Below, one piece after another: positions 8,297-17,444 of a stretch of 64,000 nt of DNA (positions are counted from its first letter, which is position 1; the number at the start of each line of letters is the position of its first letter). Below the pieces are notes generated by a model. That model made no database searches. It saw only the letters and a program-made list of their open reading frames with translations, and was not told where the DNA came from. Position numbers and translations under genes: made by a program. The stretch covers positions 62,001-126,000 of the forward strand of contig NZ_JAABOQ010000003.1 in the NCBI RefSeq assembly GCF_010671565.1. Reading direction: 5' to 3'. This stretch comes from Spongiivirga citrea (GTDB lineage Bacteria; Bacteroidota; Bacteroidia; Flavobacteriales; Flavobacteriaceae).

Positions 8297-9802
8297 ATGA
8301 AAAATTGGGTATTATTAGTAATTACAATCGTAGTTGTTTTTTGTTTAGGCCTTTTAGCCTCTAGCGTCGTCAACAGGAAATCTGAAGCGCAATTTGCCTA
8401 TACTCCGGAATTTAATATTTCTGAAAATGAACCTAGAAATGAGGTTTGGGGTAAAACTTTCCCTAAAGAGTATCAATCATTTCTGCAAACTACTGATACT
8501 TCTTTCGCGTCCTATCAAGGTGGATCAAAAATGCGAGATGTATTAGAAGAAGATCCACGATTAGTTATGTTATTTGCTGGCTATGGTTTTGCAAAAGACT
8601 ACAACCAAGGTAGAGGTCATCAATATGCTATTGAAGATTTACATAATTCCCTACGAACAGGAGCCCCTACTGGACCAGATGATGGCCCAATGCCTTCCAC
8701 CTGTTGGACCTGTAAAAGCCCTGATGTACCACGTTTAATGAATGAAAAAGGAATAGCGGAGTTCTATTCTGGTAAATGGTCATCTAAAGGAGAGGAAGTT
8801 GTTAATGCCATTGGCTGCGCTGATTGCCATAATCCTAAAGACATGGGGCTACGTATTTCGAGACCGGCACTAGTCGAAGCGTTTCAAGCGATGGGAAAAG
8901 ACATTGAAAAGGCCACTCATAATGAAATGCGTTCTCTTGTTTGTGCTCAGTGTCATGTCGAGTATTATTTTGACAAGAAAAAACCAGGAGTAGAAGGAGT
9001 ACCTTACCTTACTTTCCCTTGGAAGGATGGAATGACCGTAGAGGCCATGGAAAAATATTACGACGATCTTAATTTCAAGGATTGGACTCATTCGATAAGT
9101 AAAGCACCTATGCTTAAAGCGCAACACCCAGGTTATGAAATTTTCATGACAGGTATTCATGCTGAACGTGGTGTTTCATGTTCTGACTGTCATATGCCCT
9201 ACCGAACTGAGGGTGGAGTCAAATTCACAGATCACCATGTTAAATCTCCTTTAAGTAATGTTGCCAATTCGTGTCAAGTTTGTCATCGTGAAGAAGCTAC
9301 CGAATTAATTACCAACGTTTATGACCGTCAACAAAAAGCTGCTGAGAATAGATTGAAATTGGAAGATGCTCTAGTAAGAGCACACCTTGAAGCCGGTAAG
9401 GCTTGGGAATTAGGCGCTACTGAAGAACAAATGAAAGATATCTTACAAGACATCAGACACGCGCAATGGCGATGGGATTATGCATCGGCGGCTCACGGTG
9501 GTTCGTTTCACTCACCAGTAGAAACAGCACGAGTTTTAGGTAGTGGCACAAATAAAGTTCAAGATGCTAGATTGAAACTGGCTAGATTGCTGGCTTCTTT
9601 AGGATTTAATGAAGAACTTCCTCTGCCCGATATTGACACAAAAGAAAAAGCCCAAAAATTTATTGGCCTTGACATTGAAAAAATGGAGGCTGATAAAGAA
9701 CGTTTTACTAAAAGCCTTGTTCCCGAATGGTTGGAAAAAGCCAAAAAACGAGAGGCTGCCTACGACACCGATAAGGTTAGTTTGACTCAAGATAAAAAAT
9801 AG
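8297..9802 (+). CDS. nrfA: Ammonia-forming cytochrome c nitrite reductase NrfA
   Basis: The 501-residue periplasmic enzyme reduces nitrite to ammonium with six electrons (EC 1.7.2.2). It starts with a signal/anchor (MKNWVLLVITIVVVFCLGLL). Five haem sites are visible in the right order: CWTCK, the lysine-ligated catalytic haem; CADCH; CAQCH; CSDCH; CQVCH. The family's active-site region CAQCHVEYYF is intact, as are a lone His in ITDHHVKSP-like context (FTDHHVKSP) and KAQHPGYE, which supply distal ligands. Length is typical. It forms a complex with NrfH encoded 15 bases upstream, and the unusual CxxCK haem needs the specialised synthase encoded next. Confidence 0.97.
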   Translation: MKNWVLLVITIVVVFCLGLLASSVVNRKSEAQFAYTPEFNISENEPRNEVWGKTFPKEYQSFLQTTDTSFASYQGGSKMRDVLEEDPRLVMLFAGYGFAKDYNQGRGHQYAIEDLHNSLRTGAPTGPDDGPMPSTCWTCKSPDVPRLMNEKGIAEFYSGKWSSKGEEVVNAIGCADCHNPKDMGLRISRPALVEAFQAMGKDIEKATHNEMRSLVCAQCHVEYYFDKKKPGVEGVPYLTFPWKDGMTVEAMEKYYDDLNFKDWTHSISKAPMLKAQHPGYEIFMTGIHAERGVSCSDCHMPYRTEGGVKFTDHHVKSPLSNVANSCQVCHREEATELITNVYDRQQKAAENRLKLEDALVRAHLEAGKAWELGATEEQMKDILQDIRHAQWRWDYASAAHGGSFHSPVETARVLGSGTNKVQDARLKLARLLASLGFNEELPLPDIDTKEKAQKFIGLDIEKMEADKERFTKSLVPEWLEKAKKREAAYDTDKVSLTQDKK

Positions 9803-9828
9803 TGATACTTATCCAAAAAATACATTTT

Positions 9829-9853
9829 AGAGGGTGTTTGACACCCTCTTTTT
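9829..9853 (+). terminator. Intrinsic terminator or attenuator between nrfA and ccsBA
   Basis: AGAGGGTGT at 9829-9837 pairs perfectly with its complement at 9841-9849 around a 3-base loop, followed by a T run to 9853. It ends 1-7 bases before the ccsBA start codon. Polarity fits termination after nrfA; partial read-through would make it an attenuator. Confidence 0.85.
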
Positions 9854-9860
9854 AATGCCT

Positions 9861-12800
9861 ATGAAAAAGATTTCAAAACTACTGTTCTCACCTAGTTGGG
9901 CGGTATTTCTATTGATAGCTTTTGCAGTATCAATGGCCGTTGCTACTTTTATCGAAAATGATTTTGGAACCGCTACTGCAAGAGTGTTAGTGTACAATGC
10001 TTGGTGGTTTGAATTGATTATGGTACTCCTTGCCATTTGTTTTGCTGGTAACATATATAAGTACCGGCTATGGCGAAAAGAGAAATGGGGTATTTTATTA
10101 TTCCATTTGGCATTTATTGTAATCATTTTAGGTGCCGGAATAACACGGTATACCGCTTACGAAGGTGTTATGCGAATACGCGAAGGTGAAACATCTAATA
10201 CCGTAATTTCAGATCGCAATTTTATTCAGGTTCATGTAAAAGATGATACCAACCCAACTCATATTAGAAAGGAATTTTATTATTCCGCATTGAAGGATAA
10301 TGATTTTACTATTAATGTTGAGCATAACAATATTCCAATTAGCATTTCTCATTCCCGATTTATAGCTGATGCAACTCCAGAAATCATAGACAATAAAGAA
10401 GGAGGCGAAGCAATCTTGCAGTTAGTAATTTCAACAGGAAATGGTCGTGAAACTGTTTTTCTAAAAAAAGGTGAAATAGAGGAAATCGGACAGCACCGTC
10501 ATAAAATAGCATTTGGTGTTGATGATAAGGAAGCTATTCAACTTCAAAATATTGATGGAGAGTTAAAGATTAAAAGTCCGCATGACATTGACTACTACAT
10601 TATGGCTAAACAAGCCGGTGGAAAAATCGAAAAAGATAGCCTTCAACCTTTGGAGTTAAGAACCTTATATCGAGCTGGTGATTTTTCGTTTGTACCGCTC
10701 TCTTATCACGAAAATGCTACTATAGATTTTGTAAGTAGTGCCGAAAAACCAAGAGATAATGACGAGCTTAAAGAAGATGCTGTTGTACTGAATTTAAGCG
10801 TAGGAGAAACTACTAAGGAAGTTAGCCTTTTTTATAGAGAAGGTCATTTGCCCATTTGGCAGGATGTTGAAATTAAAGGAGCCCAGATGTCGTTCGCATA
10901 TGGATCAATCCCAATAACCATTCCTTTTAGTATTAAACTGTATGATTTTCAACTAGAACGTTATCCAGGATCTACTAGCCCATCCTCTTATGCTAGTGAA
11001 GTGGCAGTGGTGGAGAATAATCAAGAAGAGCCATATCGCATTTTTATGAATAATGTACTCGATCATGGTGGTTATCGATTTTTTCAAGCTAGCTATGATA
11101 CCGATGAACTTGGAACTGTACTATCCGTTAATCACGATCAATGGGGCACCTATGTTAGTTATCTAGGCTATTTTTTAATGGGATTAGGCATGTTCTGGAC
11201 GCTTTTTGGCAAAGGTTCTCGTTTTGTAGAAATCAACAAAAAATTGAAGAAACTAAAACCTAAACCGGCTTTAACAACATTATTAGTAGTAGCTAGTTTT
11301 TCCTTAACCTCAGCAAATACATACAACGATTCTCTTGTAGTAAAAATTAAAGAGCAAATAAGCGCACAAGAAATAGAAGCTTCGCACGCCAGTTTATTTG
11401 GTAGATTGATGGTGCAGGACCTTGACGGACGCATAAAACCAATCAATACACTAGCATCCGAGTTTTTGCGCAAAGTCTCTAGGAAGCCTTACTATAAATT
11501 TGAAGTGGGCAATCAGCAAGTTCGTTTTACTGCAGATCAAGCTTTTCTTGCCATGCATGCCGACCCTAAAGCTTGGCAACGCATCCCCATTATTAAAATA
11601 GATAAGAAAAAAGGAGGAGATATTTTAGCTCCATTGATTTCTACAGATCAAGATTTAGTTTCATTCAATGCATTACTAAATGCAGAAGGAAAATATATTC
11701 TTGCAGAATCAGTTGAAGCTGCCAATGCCAAAAAACCTGCCAACCGGAATGAGTTTGATAAAGAAATGTTGAACATTGACGAACGGTTTAATATTCTTTT
11801 TAATGTATTCTCGGGGAACTATTTAAAGATATTTCCCAGGAAAGATGATGAGAATAATACTTGGTATAGCTATACTCATGATTTTAGTAATTTCAGTCGA
11901 GAAAATGCTGACTTTGTTCAAAGTATTATACCAAATTATTTCAACGCATTAAATACCAAAAATTACGCAAAGGCAAACGAAGACCTAAGCTATATCAAAA
12001 CCTATCAAGATGTCTTAGGAAAAGAAATAATACCAAATGATAACCGAGTAGCTGCTGAATTGTGGTACAATGAAATGAATCTGAACTTCTGGTTGTTTCA
12101 ATTATTTTTTACGCTAGGTTTTATCCTACTCGCATTGTCTATTATACGCATATTTACAAACAACAAACTGACCAATATACTGTGGAATACCTTGGTCATA
12201 TTATCACTTATTAGTCTATTGGTATTCACTGGAAATATAATTTTACGTTGGTATGTAGCCCAACATGCTCCTTGGAGCAACGGTTACGAAATGCTTGTTT
12301 TCGTCGCATGGGTGCTCATGCTATGTGGAATACTGACCTATCGGAAATCGGACTTTTCATTGCCCTTGGCTACGCTATTTACGGGCACTTTGTTATTCGT
12401 TAGTTACCTCGATTGGATAAATCCCGAAATCACCAATTTAATGCCAGTATTGAAATCTTACTGGCTAAAAGTACATGTCGCCACTATTGTAAGTAGTTAT
12501 GCTCCTCTGGCACTTTCGGCAATACTTGGATTAATGGCATTACTACTGATGATATTTAAAACCAAGAAACACGCTGCCACTATTACGGTAAAGATCAAAG
12601 AACTGACCTATATTAACGAAATAGCAATGACCATTGGATTGTTCGTACTAGCCGTTGGAACTTTCTTAGGTGGGATTTGGGCAAATGAAAGTTGGGGACG
12701 CTACTGGGCCTGGGACCCAAAAGAGACTTGGGCATTAATAAGTATAATCATTTATGCTGCAGTACTTCACTTACGCTTTATTCCTGGATTACGAAGCCGT

Positions 12801-13010
12801 TATGCATTGAATACCGCAAGTGTATTTGCATTTGGATCAATCATAATGACCAGTTTTGGAGTGAACTATTACCTGTCAGGATTGCATAGTTATGCTGCGG
12901 GAGATCCTTTGCCAATTCCTAAGTTTATTTATGTTCTAGTGATATTAGTTGTACTAGTTTCAGTGGTTGCATATTTTAGGGTAAGGCAAGCACCATCGAG
13001 AGTAAAATAG
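9861..13010 (+). CDS. ccsBA: Fused cytochrome c haem lyase CcsBA (System II), NrfI-like
   Basis: The protein has about 1049 residues. The in-frame GTG at 9834 lies inside the terminator stem, so ATG 9861 (or 9855) is the start. The N-terminal half is CcsB/ResB-like: three early membrane helices (FLLIAFAVSMAVATF, WWFELIMVLLAICFAG, ILLFHLAFIVIILGAG), a long periplasmic domain and another helix near residue 440. The C-terminal half is CcsA/ResC with about eight helices and the tryptophan-rich haem-handling motif WGRYWAWDPKETWALI near residue 950. System II synthases attach haem to CxxCH; in Wolinella the fused NrfI in the nrf operon is needed for the CxxCK haem of NrfA. The location right after nrfA makes the same role likely here, although it may serve all c-type cytochromes. 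Confidence 0.93.
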   Translation: MKKISKLLFSPSWAVFLLIAFAVSMAVATFIENDFGTATARVLVYNAWWFELIMVLLAICFAGNIYKYRLWRKEKWGILLFHLAFIVIILGAGITRYTAYEGVMRIREGETSNTVISDRNFIQVHVKDDTNPTHIRKEFYYSALKDNDFTINVEHNNIPISISHSRFIADATPEIIDNKEGGEAILQLVISTGNGRETVFLKKGEIEEIGQHRHKIAFGVDDKEAIQLQNIDGELKIKSPHDIDYYIMAKQAGGKIEKDSLQPLELRTLYRAGDFSFVPLSYHENATIDFVSSAEKPRDNDELKEDAVVLNLSVGETTKEVSLFYREGHLPIWQDVEIKGAQMSFAYGSIPITIPFSIKLYDFQLERYPGSTSPSSYASEVAVVENNQEEPYRIFMNNVLDHGGYRFFQASYDTDELGTVLSVNHDQWGTYVSYLGYFLMGLGMFWTLFGKGSRFVEINKKLKKLKPKPALTTLLVVASFSLTSANTYNDSLVVKIKEQISAQEIEASHASLFGRLMVQDLDGRIKPINTLASEFLRKVSRKPYYKFEVGNQQVRFTADQAFLAMHADPKAWQRIPIIKIDKKKGGDILAPLISTDQDLVSFNALLNAEGKYILAESVEAANAKKPANRNEFDKEMLNIDERFNILFNVFSGNYLKIFPRKDDENNTWYSYTHDFSNFSRENADFVQSIIPNYFNALNTKNYAKANEDLSYIKTYQDVLGKEIIPNDNRVAAELWYNEMNLNFWLFQLFFTLGFILLALSIIRIFTNNKLTNILWNTLVILSLISLLVFTGNIILRWYVAQHAPWSNGYEMLVFVAWVLMLCGILTYRKSDFSLPLATLFTGTLLFVSYLDWINPEITNLMPVLKSYWLKVHVATIVSSYAPLALSAILGLMALLLMIFKTKKHAATITVKIKELTYINEIAMTIGLFVLAVGTFLGGIWANESWGRYWAWDPKETWALISIIIYAAVLHLRFIPGLRSRYALNTASVFAFGSIIMTSFGVNYYLSGLHSYAAGDPLPIPKFIYVLVILVVLVSVVAYFRVRQAPSRVK

Positions 13011-13012
13011 TC

Positions 13013-13684
13013 TTATCTGAAAAATCCTAGAATACTGCTAATTATTCCGCCGCCGCTCTTCATGCTACTTTCTTCTCTAGTTTGTAGCCAGATACTACCT
13101 TTTCCTTTTATGGCGTATAAGAATCCTTCTCCACTACTTACCAATTCCCTAACCCCCCTCGTTACAGCTCGAACGTCTAAACTTTCGTCATATGCTAATA
13201 AGTAATCTTCATCAACCCAAATCTCATTTTCAGAATCTATTACTTTTTCAATGATTTTCCCATAGCCAACAAGCACCAACTCACCGTTTCCCCTGGTTCT
13301 CATTTTAAATCCATCCCAAAAAATTTTAAATGCACTTTGTTTAATCATTGTAAGTTCGACTTCCCCTATACGCGCGAAGTGAGCCGATGGTTCAATTATA
13401 ATCGATCTGCTATCACTTACATCAAGTTTTAGAAGTTCACCGTTCTTATCAGGTGTAAACACCAAGGATGTTTTTGATTTTGCCTGGTATATATTATATC
13501 TAAAACTTTTGCCGTCAAAAATTCTAAGTATCCAACTATTCAAATTTTTGGCTTCGTATTTTGTTCTTATACTATAATCGCCTTGAGCAAAAATCATTGC
13601 ACCTCTTTCGGTAAGAATTTGTTCTCCTTGATCTAGTTCTATTTGTAAATATGTATTTGGATAAGATGATATTTCGGAATTCAT
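13013..13684 (-). CDS. AIM24/TIGR00266-family protein
   Basis: The protein has 223 residues and no signal peptide or membrane helix. It matches the AIM24/TIGR00266 family of beta-rich TRAP-like folds: an early Gly/Ala patch (LTERGAMIFAQGDYSI), a central GNGELVLVGYGKII segment and a C-terminal Gly-rich amphipathic tail (GGGIISSILGFF). The molecular role of bacterial members is not settled. The gene ends 2 bases from the convergent ccsBA stop and starts 17 bases after the large phosphoesterase fusion, so it probably shares that transcript. Confidence 0.75.
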   Translation of the reverse strand: MNSEISSYPNTYLQIELDQGEQILTERGAMIFAQGDYSIRTKYEAKNLNSWILRIFDGKSFRYNIYQAKSKTSLVFTPDKNGELLKLDVSDSRSIIIEPSAHFARIGEVELTMIKQSAFKIFWDGFKMRTRGNGELVLVGYGKIIEKVIDSENEIWVDEDYLLAYDESLDVRAVTRGVRELVSSGEGFLYAIKGKGSIWLQTREESSMKSGGGIISSILGFFR

Positions 13685-13701
13685 TGAACGCTATAACTAT
13701 A

Positions 13702-16700
13702 TTAAAACCCAAACCCAAAACGGAATGCAAAACGCCCTCCATCTTCTGAACCGAAGAAAGAAATATTGGCTGTTAGCATATCTACTGCATTGATAAAAAC
13801 TCCGCCACCGACAGACGTATTGAATGCCGTTCTCACCTCGTTAGGCACCCACACTTTACCGTAGTCAAATCCAGCATAAAATCCAATATTTAATGGCACT
13901 AAACCAGACTTTATATCCTGAATATTAAAGCGTAGGTCAGTATTTTGATAAAATGAACTTTTACCCGTAAAACGTTGATTTCGATAACCTCGAGGGCCAT
14001 CATTAGCGCCAATGCTGGCAGCTTGATAAAACTCAAAATCATCACCAAAAGTGAGGTGACTTTTGATCTTTGTCGCCAATACAACACCCCCATTTGGCAC
14101 TAATTTATGATTAAAAGACAAACTAGGAACTAAATACGCAAATGCTCTTCTTGTATCATCGGCGTTTACCTTAAAACCCCCGTGTAACTCCGCCCCCATA
14201 CCCAAGGTTGGAAAAGCAATATTATCTACATTACTAAAAGTATATTTTGCATCAGTGCCAAAAAAGTTTTGAGATATCTCTCCTGTAGTATTTAAAAACT
14301 GATTAATAAAACGATCTGCTGTTTGTTCTACTTCAATATTTTCATAAGAAACTCCAGCTTGGAACTTAGCCCCTAACTCACCACGCCAAACTAACGAAGG
14401 TGCAAATCGCGACGTTGAAAGTCGGACCCTGTTAAAATTCAAACCAAGATCATCGTCAAAATTTTCCGTTTCATTACCAAAACCAAAAAAGTTAATGGCG
14501 TAATTTGAACTCGTAAAAAGCCCTTCGATCATAAAGTTCCAGTTACCAAATACTTTGGCAAACTCACCTTCATACGCCAATGAAAATCCGCTTGTAGCAA
14601 AAAAGTAATTTGCATTTAGGGTGTGCTGTTGGGTGAACGGGTTTCTAGCAAAACCATTATAGGTGAATTTGTTGTTTACCCCAATTTTGAATCCGTCATC
14701 GGGGTTAAAACCAATTATTGGCAGTAATTGGTTAACGTTGTTTTTAATCTTTTTATAATCATACACATTGGTTTCGTAATCATTGGTAAAATGAATGTTC
14801 GCTTTATTACCAGTTACTTCACTCTTCTTCGATCTAAAATCATATATATGGGTTCGTCCGTTGCCATTTAGAACATAGGTGTCTTTATTTTGACCACCAA
14901 TTAAGCGAACTTTGATCTTGCTTTTTCCTCCCTTAATTACTTCAAAATGATCATCATCATCTAAACCATATATCCATATTTCTTTAGTATCCTCTTTGCT
15001 ATATACTCGTTCGTGAAACTTTGATGCCTTCTTTCCCTTTTTAATTCGAAAGGCGGTAACCTTAATATTACCGTCTTCAAGCGCTTCAATATCAAACCAA
15101 TCGTCTTTATCTGTACCTTTTACCACTGTAAAACGATTCATATGTTTATAATACTCATCTGAAATTTTTTGCAAATTGCGTAGACGCCCTTTTAGTTTCA
15201 GCTTGATTTCGGTAATCGTCTCATCTTGAACTTCTGCAGGCATTTGCCTAAATGCTTCGTGAATAACTTCATCTGTCAATCCGTTTTTGATAGCTTGAAC
15301 CTGAGCATCCCAAACTGATTTATTTGAACCATCAATGAGTGCCATATCAAGAGGATAAGGCTCCACATTAAACCACTTTGTGCTTCTTAGTTTTTCGTTA
15401 TATGAAGTAAGTAGACGGATAGTAGGTATGATTTTCACACCAAAACCAAGTAAAAAACCATCGGACATAATAGAAAATGCCTGATCTCGATCTCTTGGCA
15501 CCGGTCTATAGACTATGTGATCGCCTTCTTCGAATTCAGCCCACCTCCATTGATCTTCATGTCGATCCCAATCTCCTATTACCATATCGAAAAGCCTCGC
15601 TCGTATATAAGATTCTTCATCGAGCTTATATTTTTCATCTTTTCTAAGATTCTCAAATAGCTCATCAGTACTGATAAGTTCATCGCTAAATCCAAAACTT
15701 GATTTATCACCATGACCTGAAGCGGCTCGCTCCTCGATCATGTACAATTCATTTCCAAATTCGTTGTTAAACTCATTCAAAGCAGCTTGCTTTGGAACGT
15801 AATACAACGTTGGATTTGTGTGAAACACTTCAACCTCATCTGCCAATTTCCCTACCACAAAAGGAGCATATGGATGTGAACCCGTAAAAACATCTAGTAA
15901 GAGTTTCTCAGTATAGGTGTTTTCAAACTGTCCTTGTACATATTGATCTTTAAAGGCTACTGCCTGAAGATATTGTAACGCGCTTTTTCTTAATGCTCGC
16001 ATTACATATTCTCGCCCGTCTTTATCTTGCAATCGCAACGATTTAGATTGATGACCACCTCCTTTTCTAATTGGACTAAGGCCTCCAAGTAAGGTGTCTA
16101 ATAATACTGTGGGTACATCGACCTTAGTACCATAATATTTACGATAACGTTCCCCCCATAAACCTTTAAAAACCTTTCCTTTAGTTACTTCTTCTTTTGT
16201 ATAAATTGAAGCTGAAACACTAGACGGAATGTTATCTCCAAAATCAGTTAGAATTTGCTTGTTTTTTGCCTTCAGTACTTCCGTACTATACACTTCTTGT
16301 GTATTACTCCCCTCAACGGCATAAAACCGAACAAATGAAGATCCATCTTCAAAAATATCAAGGCGTGCAAATCCGTTTTTACCATAAGAAAACTGACCGC
16401 CATCTATAGTTCTTGTCGCTGATTTCTTAGAACCTGAACCGCTGACTATTTGAACCGTGTTATCATTAACTATATATTGTAGTGAATGCTCATGGCCAGA
16501 AACTACAATCACCTTTTCAGACTCTTGTGCTAGGGTGATAATGCGCTTTCGAAGTTCGCGATACCTTTTGTGTTGTAAATCTTGAGGCGATATTCCTCCT
16601 GTTTTTCTTATTAAGTTAGCAATGGAACCTAAAATTGGTAGCGGAAATCCTTTCCCTGTTGGATAAAACTGCTGTTTCACCGAATACTGACCACCATGTG

Positions 16701-17391
16701 GACCATTAGTAAACATAGGGTGGTGTGTTGCTAGAATAGTAGTACGACCTCTATTTTTTTTAATCAAACCTTCGAGTTCGTCAAAAAACTTAGTACGCGT
16801 TTTTATCTCGCAATCATCGTTAATCGTGGGGTGCTTGTCCCAATTAGCTAGATACCATTGTGTGTCAATAGCAATTACAACGATATCATCATTTACTTTC
16901 ACCTGCTTTAATGGACAACCATCTTCAGGGTAAAAAACCTTCTTGCTTTCTAGTCTTTTTTCAATATAATTTTGTTGTCTACTAAGTCCTTCAAGACCAT
17001 CACTATACCAGTCGTGGTTACCAGGAATAAACATCGTTCTCCCTTTAAAATTAGCAACTGCATCTGTTTGCACGTTTAATTGATGTTCGGCAATTTTTCT
17101 GTCAGGATGTTTTTTATTGGGCAGTCCGTCGGGATATATATTGTCTCCTAAAAAAATAGCGGTACTGTTTTTCGACGCAACACTTAATGCATTTTTAAAA
17201 GCCGATATGGCTGGAGCTGTTTTGTCCATTTCGGACAAACCTGCATCTCCTAGTAAATAAAAGGAATGCGTAATCGTCTTTTCTTCAGGAAAGGTTGATT
17301 GTTTTCCTTCGTCTAAATATTGTGGTTTAAAAGTGGCACAAGCACTTAATATTAGTACGATTACAAGATAATGAAGCCCCCTTTTACCCAT
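13702..17391 (-). CDS. Metallophosphoesterase / kinase-like / outer-membrane beta-barrel fusion lipoprotein
   Basis: The protein has 1229 residues. It begins with a lipoprotein signal (LVIVLILSAC, Cys about 18). Residues 40-330 are a calcineurin-like phosphoesterase with all metal motifs: GDAGL, GDNIYPDG, GNHDWY, THHPMF and SGHEHS. Residues 430-700 contain a region whose motifs (REYVMRALRK, IGDWDRHEDQWRW near 604, RPVPRDRDQAF near 630) recall the Lys, catalytic DRH and metal-binding Asp of Fam20C/HipA-type kinases. Residues 760-870 are Asp/Gly-rich beta repeats. From about 890 to the C-terminal FAFRFGFGF is a BamA/patatin-type barrel that ends in Phe. It should sit in the outer membrane with enzymatic parts in the periplasm or on the surface. 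The phosphoesterase and barrel are clear; the kinase-like part is inference. Confidence 0.8.
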   Translation of the reverse strand: MGKRGLHYLVIVLILSACATFKPQYLDEGKQSTFPEEKTITHSFYLLGDAGLSEMDKTAPAISAFKNALSVASKNSTAIFLGDNIYPDGLPNKKHPDRKIAEHQLNVQTDAVANFKGRTMFIPGNHDWYSDGLEGLSRQQNYIEKRLESKKVFYPEDGCPLKQVKVNDDIVVIAIDTQWYLANWDKHPTINDDCEIKTRTKFFDELEGLIKKNRGRTTILATHHPMFTNGPHGGQYSVKQQFYPTGKGFPLPILGSIANLIRKTGGISPQDLQHKRYRELRKRIITLAQESEKVIVVSGHEHSLQYIVNDNTVQIVSGSGSKKSATRTIDGGQFSYGKNGFARLDIFEDGSSFVRFYAVEGSNTQEVYSTEVLKAKNKQILTDFGDNIPSSVSASIYTKEEVTKGKVFKGLWGERYRKYYGTKVDVPTVLLDTLLGGLSPIRKGGGHQSKSLRLQDKDGREYVMRALRKSALQYLQAVAFKDQYVQGQFENTYTEKLLLDVFTGSHPYAPFVVGKLADEVEVFHTNPTLYYVPKQAALNEFNNEFGNELYMIEERAASGHGDKSSFGFSDELISTDELFENLRKDEKYKLDEESYIRARLFDMVIGDWDRHEDQWRWAEFEEGDHIVYRPVPRDRDQAFSIMSDGFLLGFGVKIIPTIRLLTSYNEKLRSTKWFNVEPYPLDMALIDGSNKSVWDAQVQAIKNGLTDEVIHEAFRQMPAEVQDETITEIKLKLKGRLRNLQKISDEYYKHMNRFTVVKGTDKDDWFDIEALEDGNIKVTAFRIKKGKKASKFHERVYSKEDTKEIWIYGLDDDDHFEVIKGGKSKIKVRLIGGQNKDTYVLNGNGRTHIYDFRSKKSEVTGNKANIHFTNDYETNVYDYKKIKNNVNQLLPIIGFNPDDGFKIGVNNKFTYNGFARNPFTQQHTLNANYFFATSGFSLAYEGEFAKVFGNWNFMIEGLFTSSNYAINFFGFGNETENFDDDLGLNFNRVRLSTSRFAPSLVWRGELGAKFQAGVSYENIEVEQTADRFINQFLNTTGEISQNFFGTDAKYTFSNVDNIAFPTLGMGAELHGGFKVNADDTRRAFAYLVPSLSFNHKLVPNGGVVLATKIKSHLTFGDDFEFYQAASIGANDGPRGYRNQRFTGKSSFYQNTDLRFNIQDIKSGLVPLNIGFYAGFDYGKVWVPNEVRTAFNTSVGGGVFINAVDMLTANISFFGSEDGGRFAFRFGFGF

Positions 17392-17444
17392 AAACCCTTT
17401 AGTAACAATTAATGTTTAAATTAGTACTAAATTAATTCATTTGT

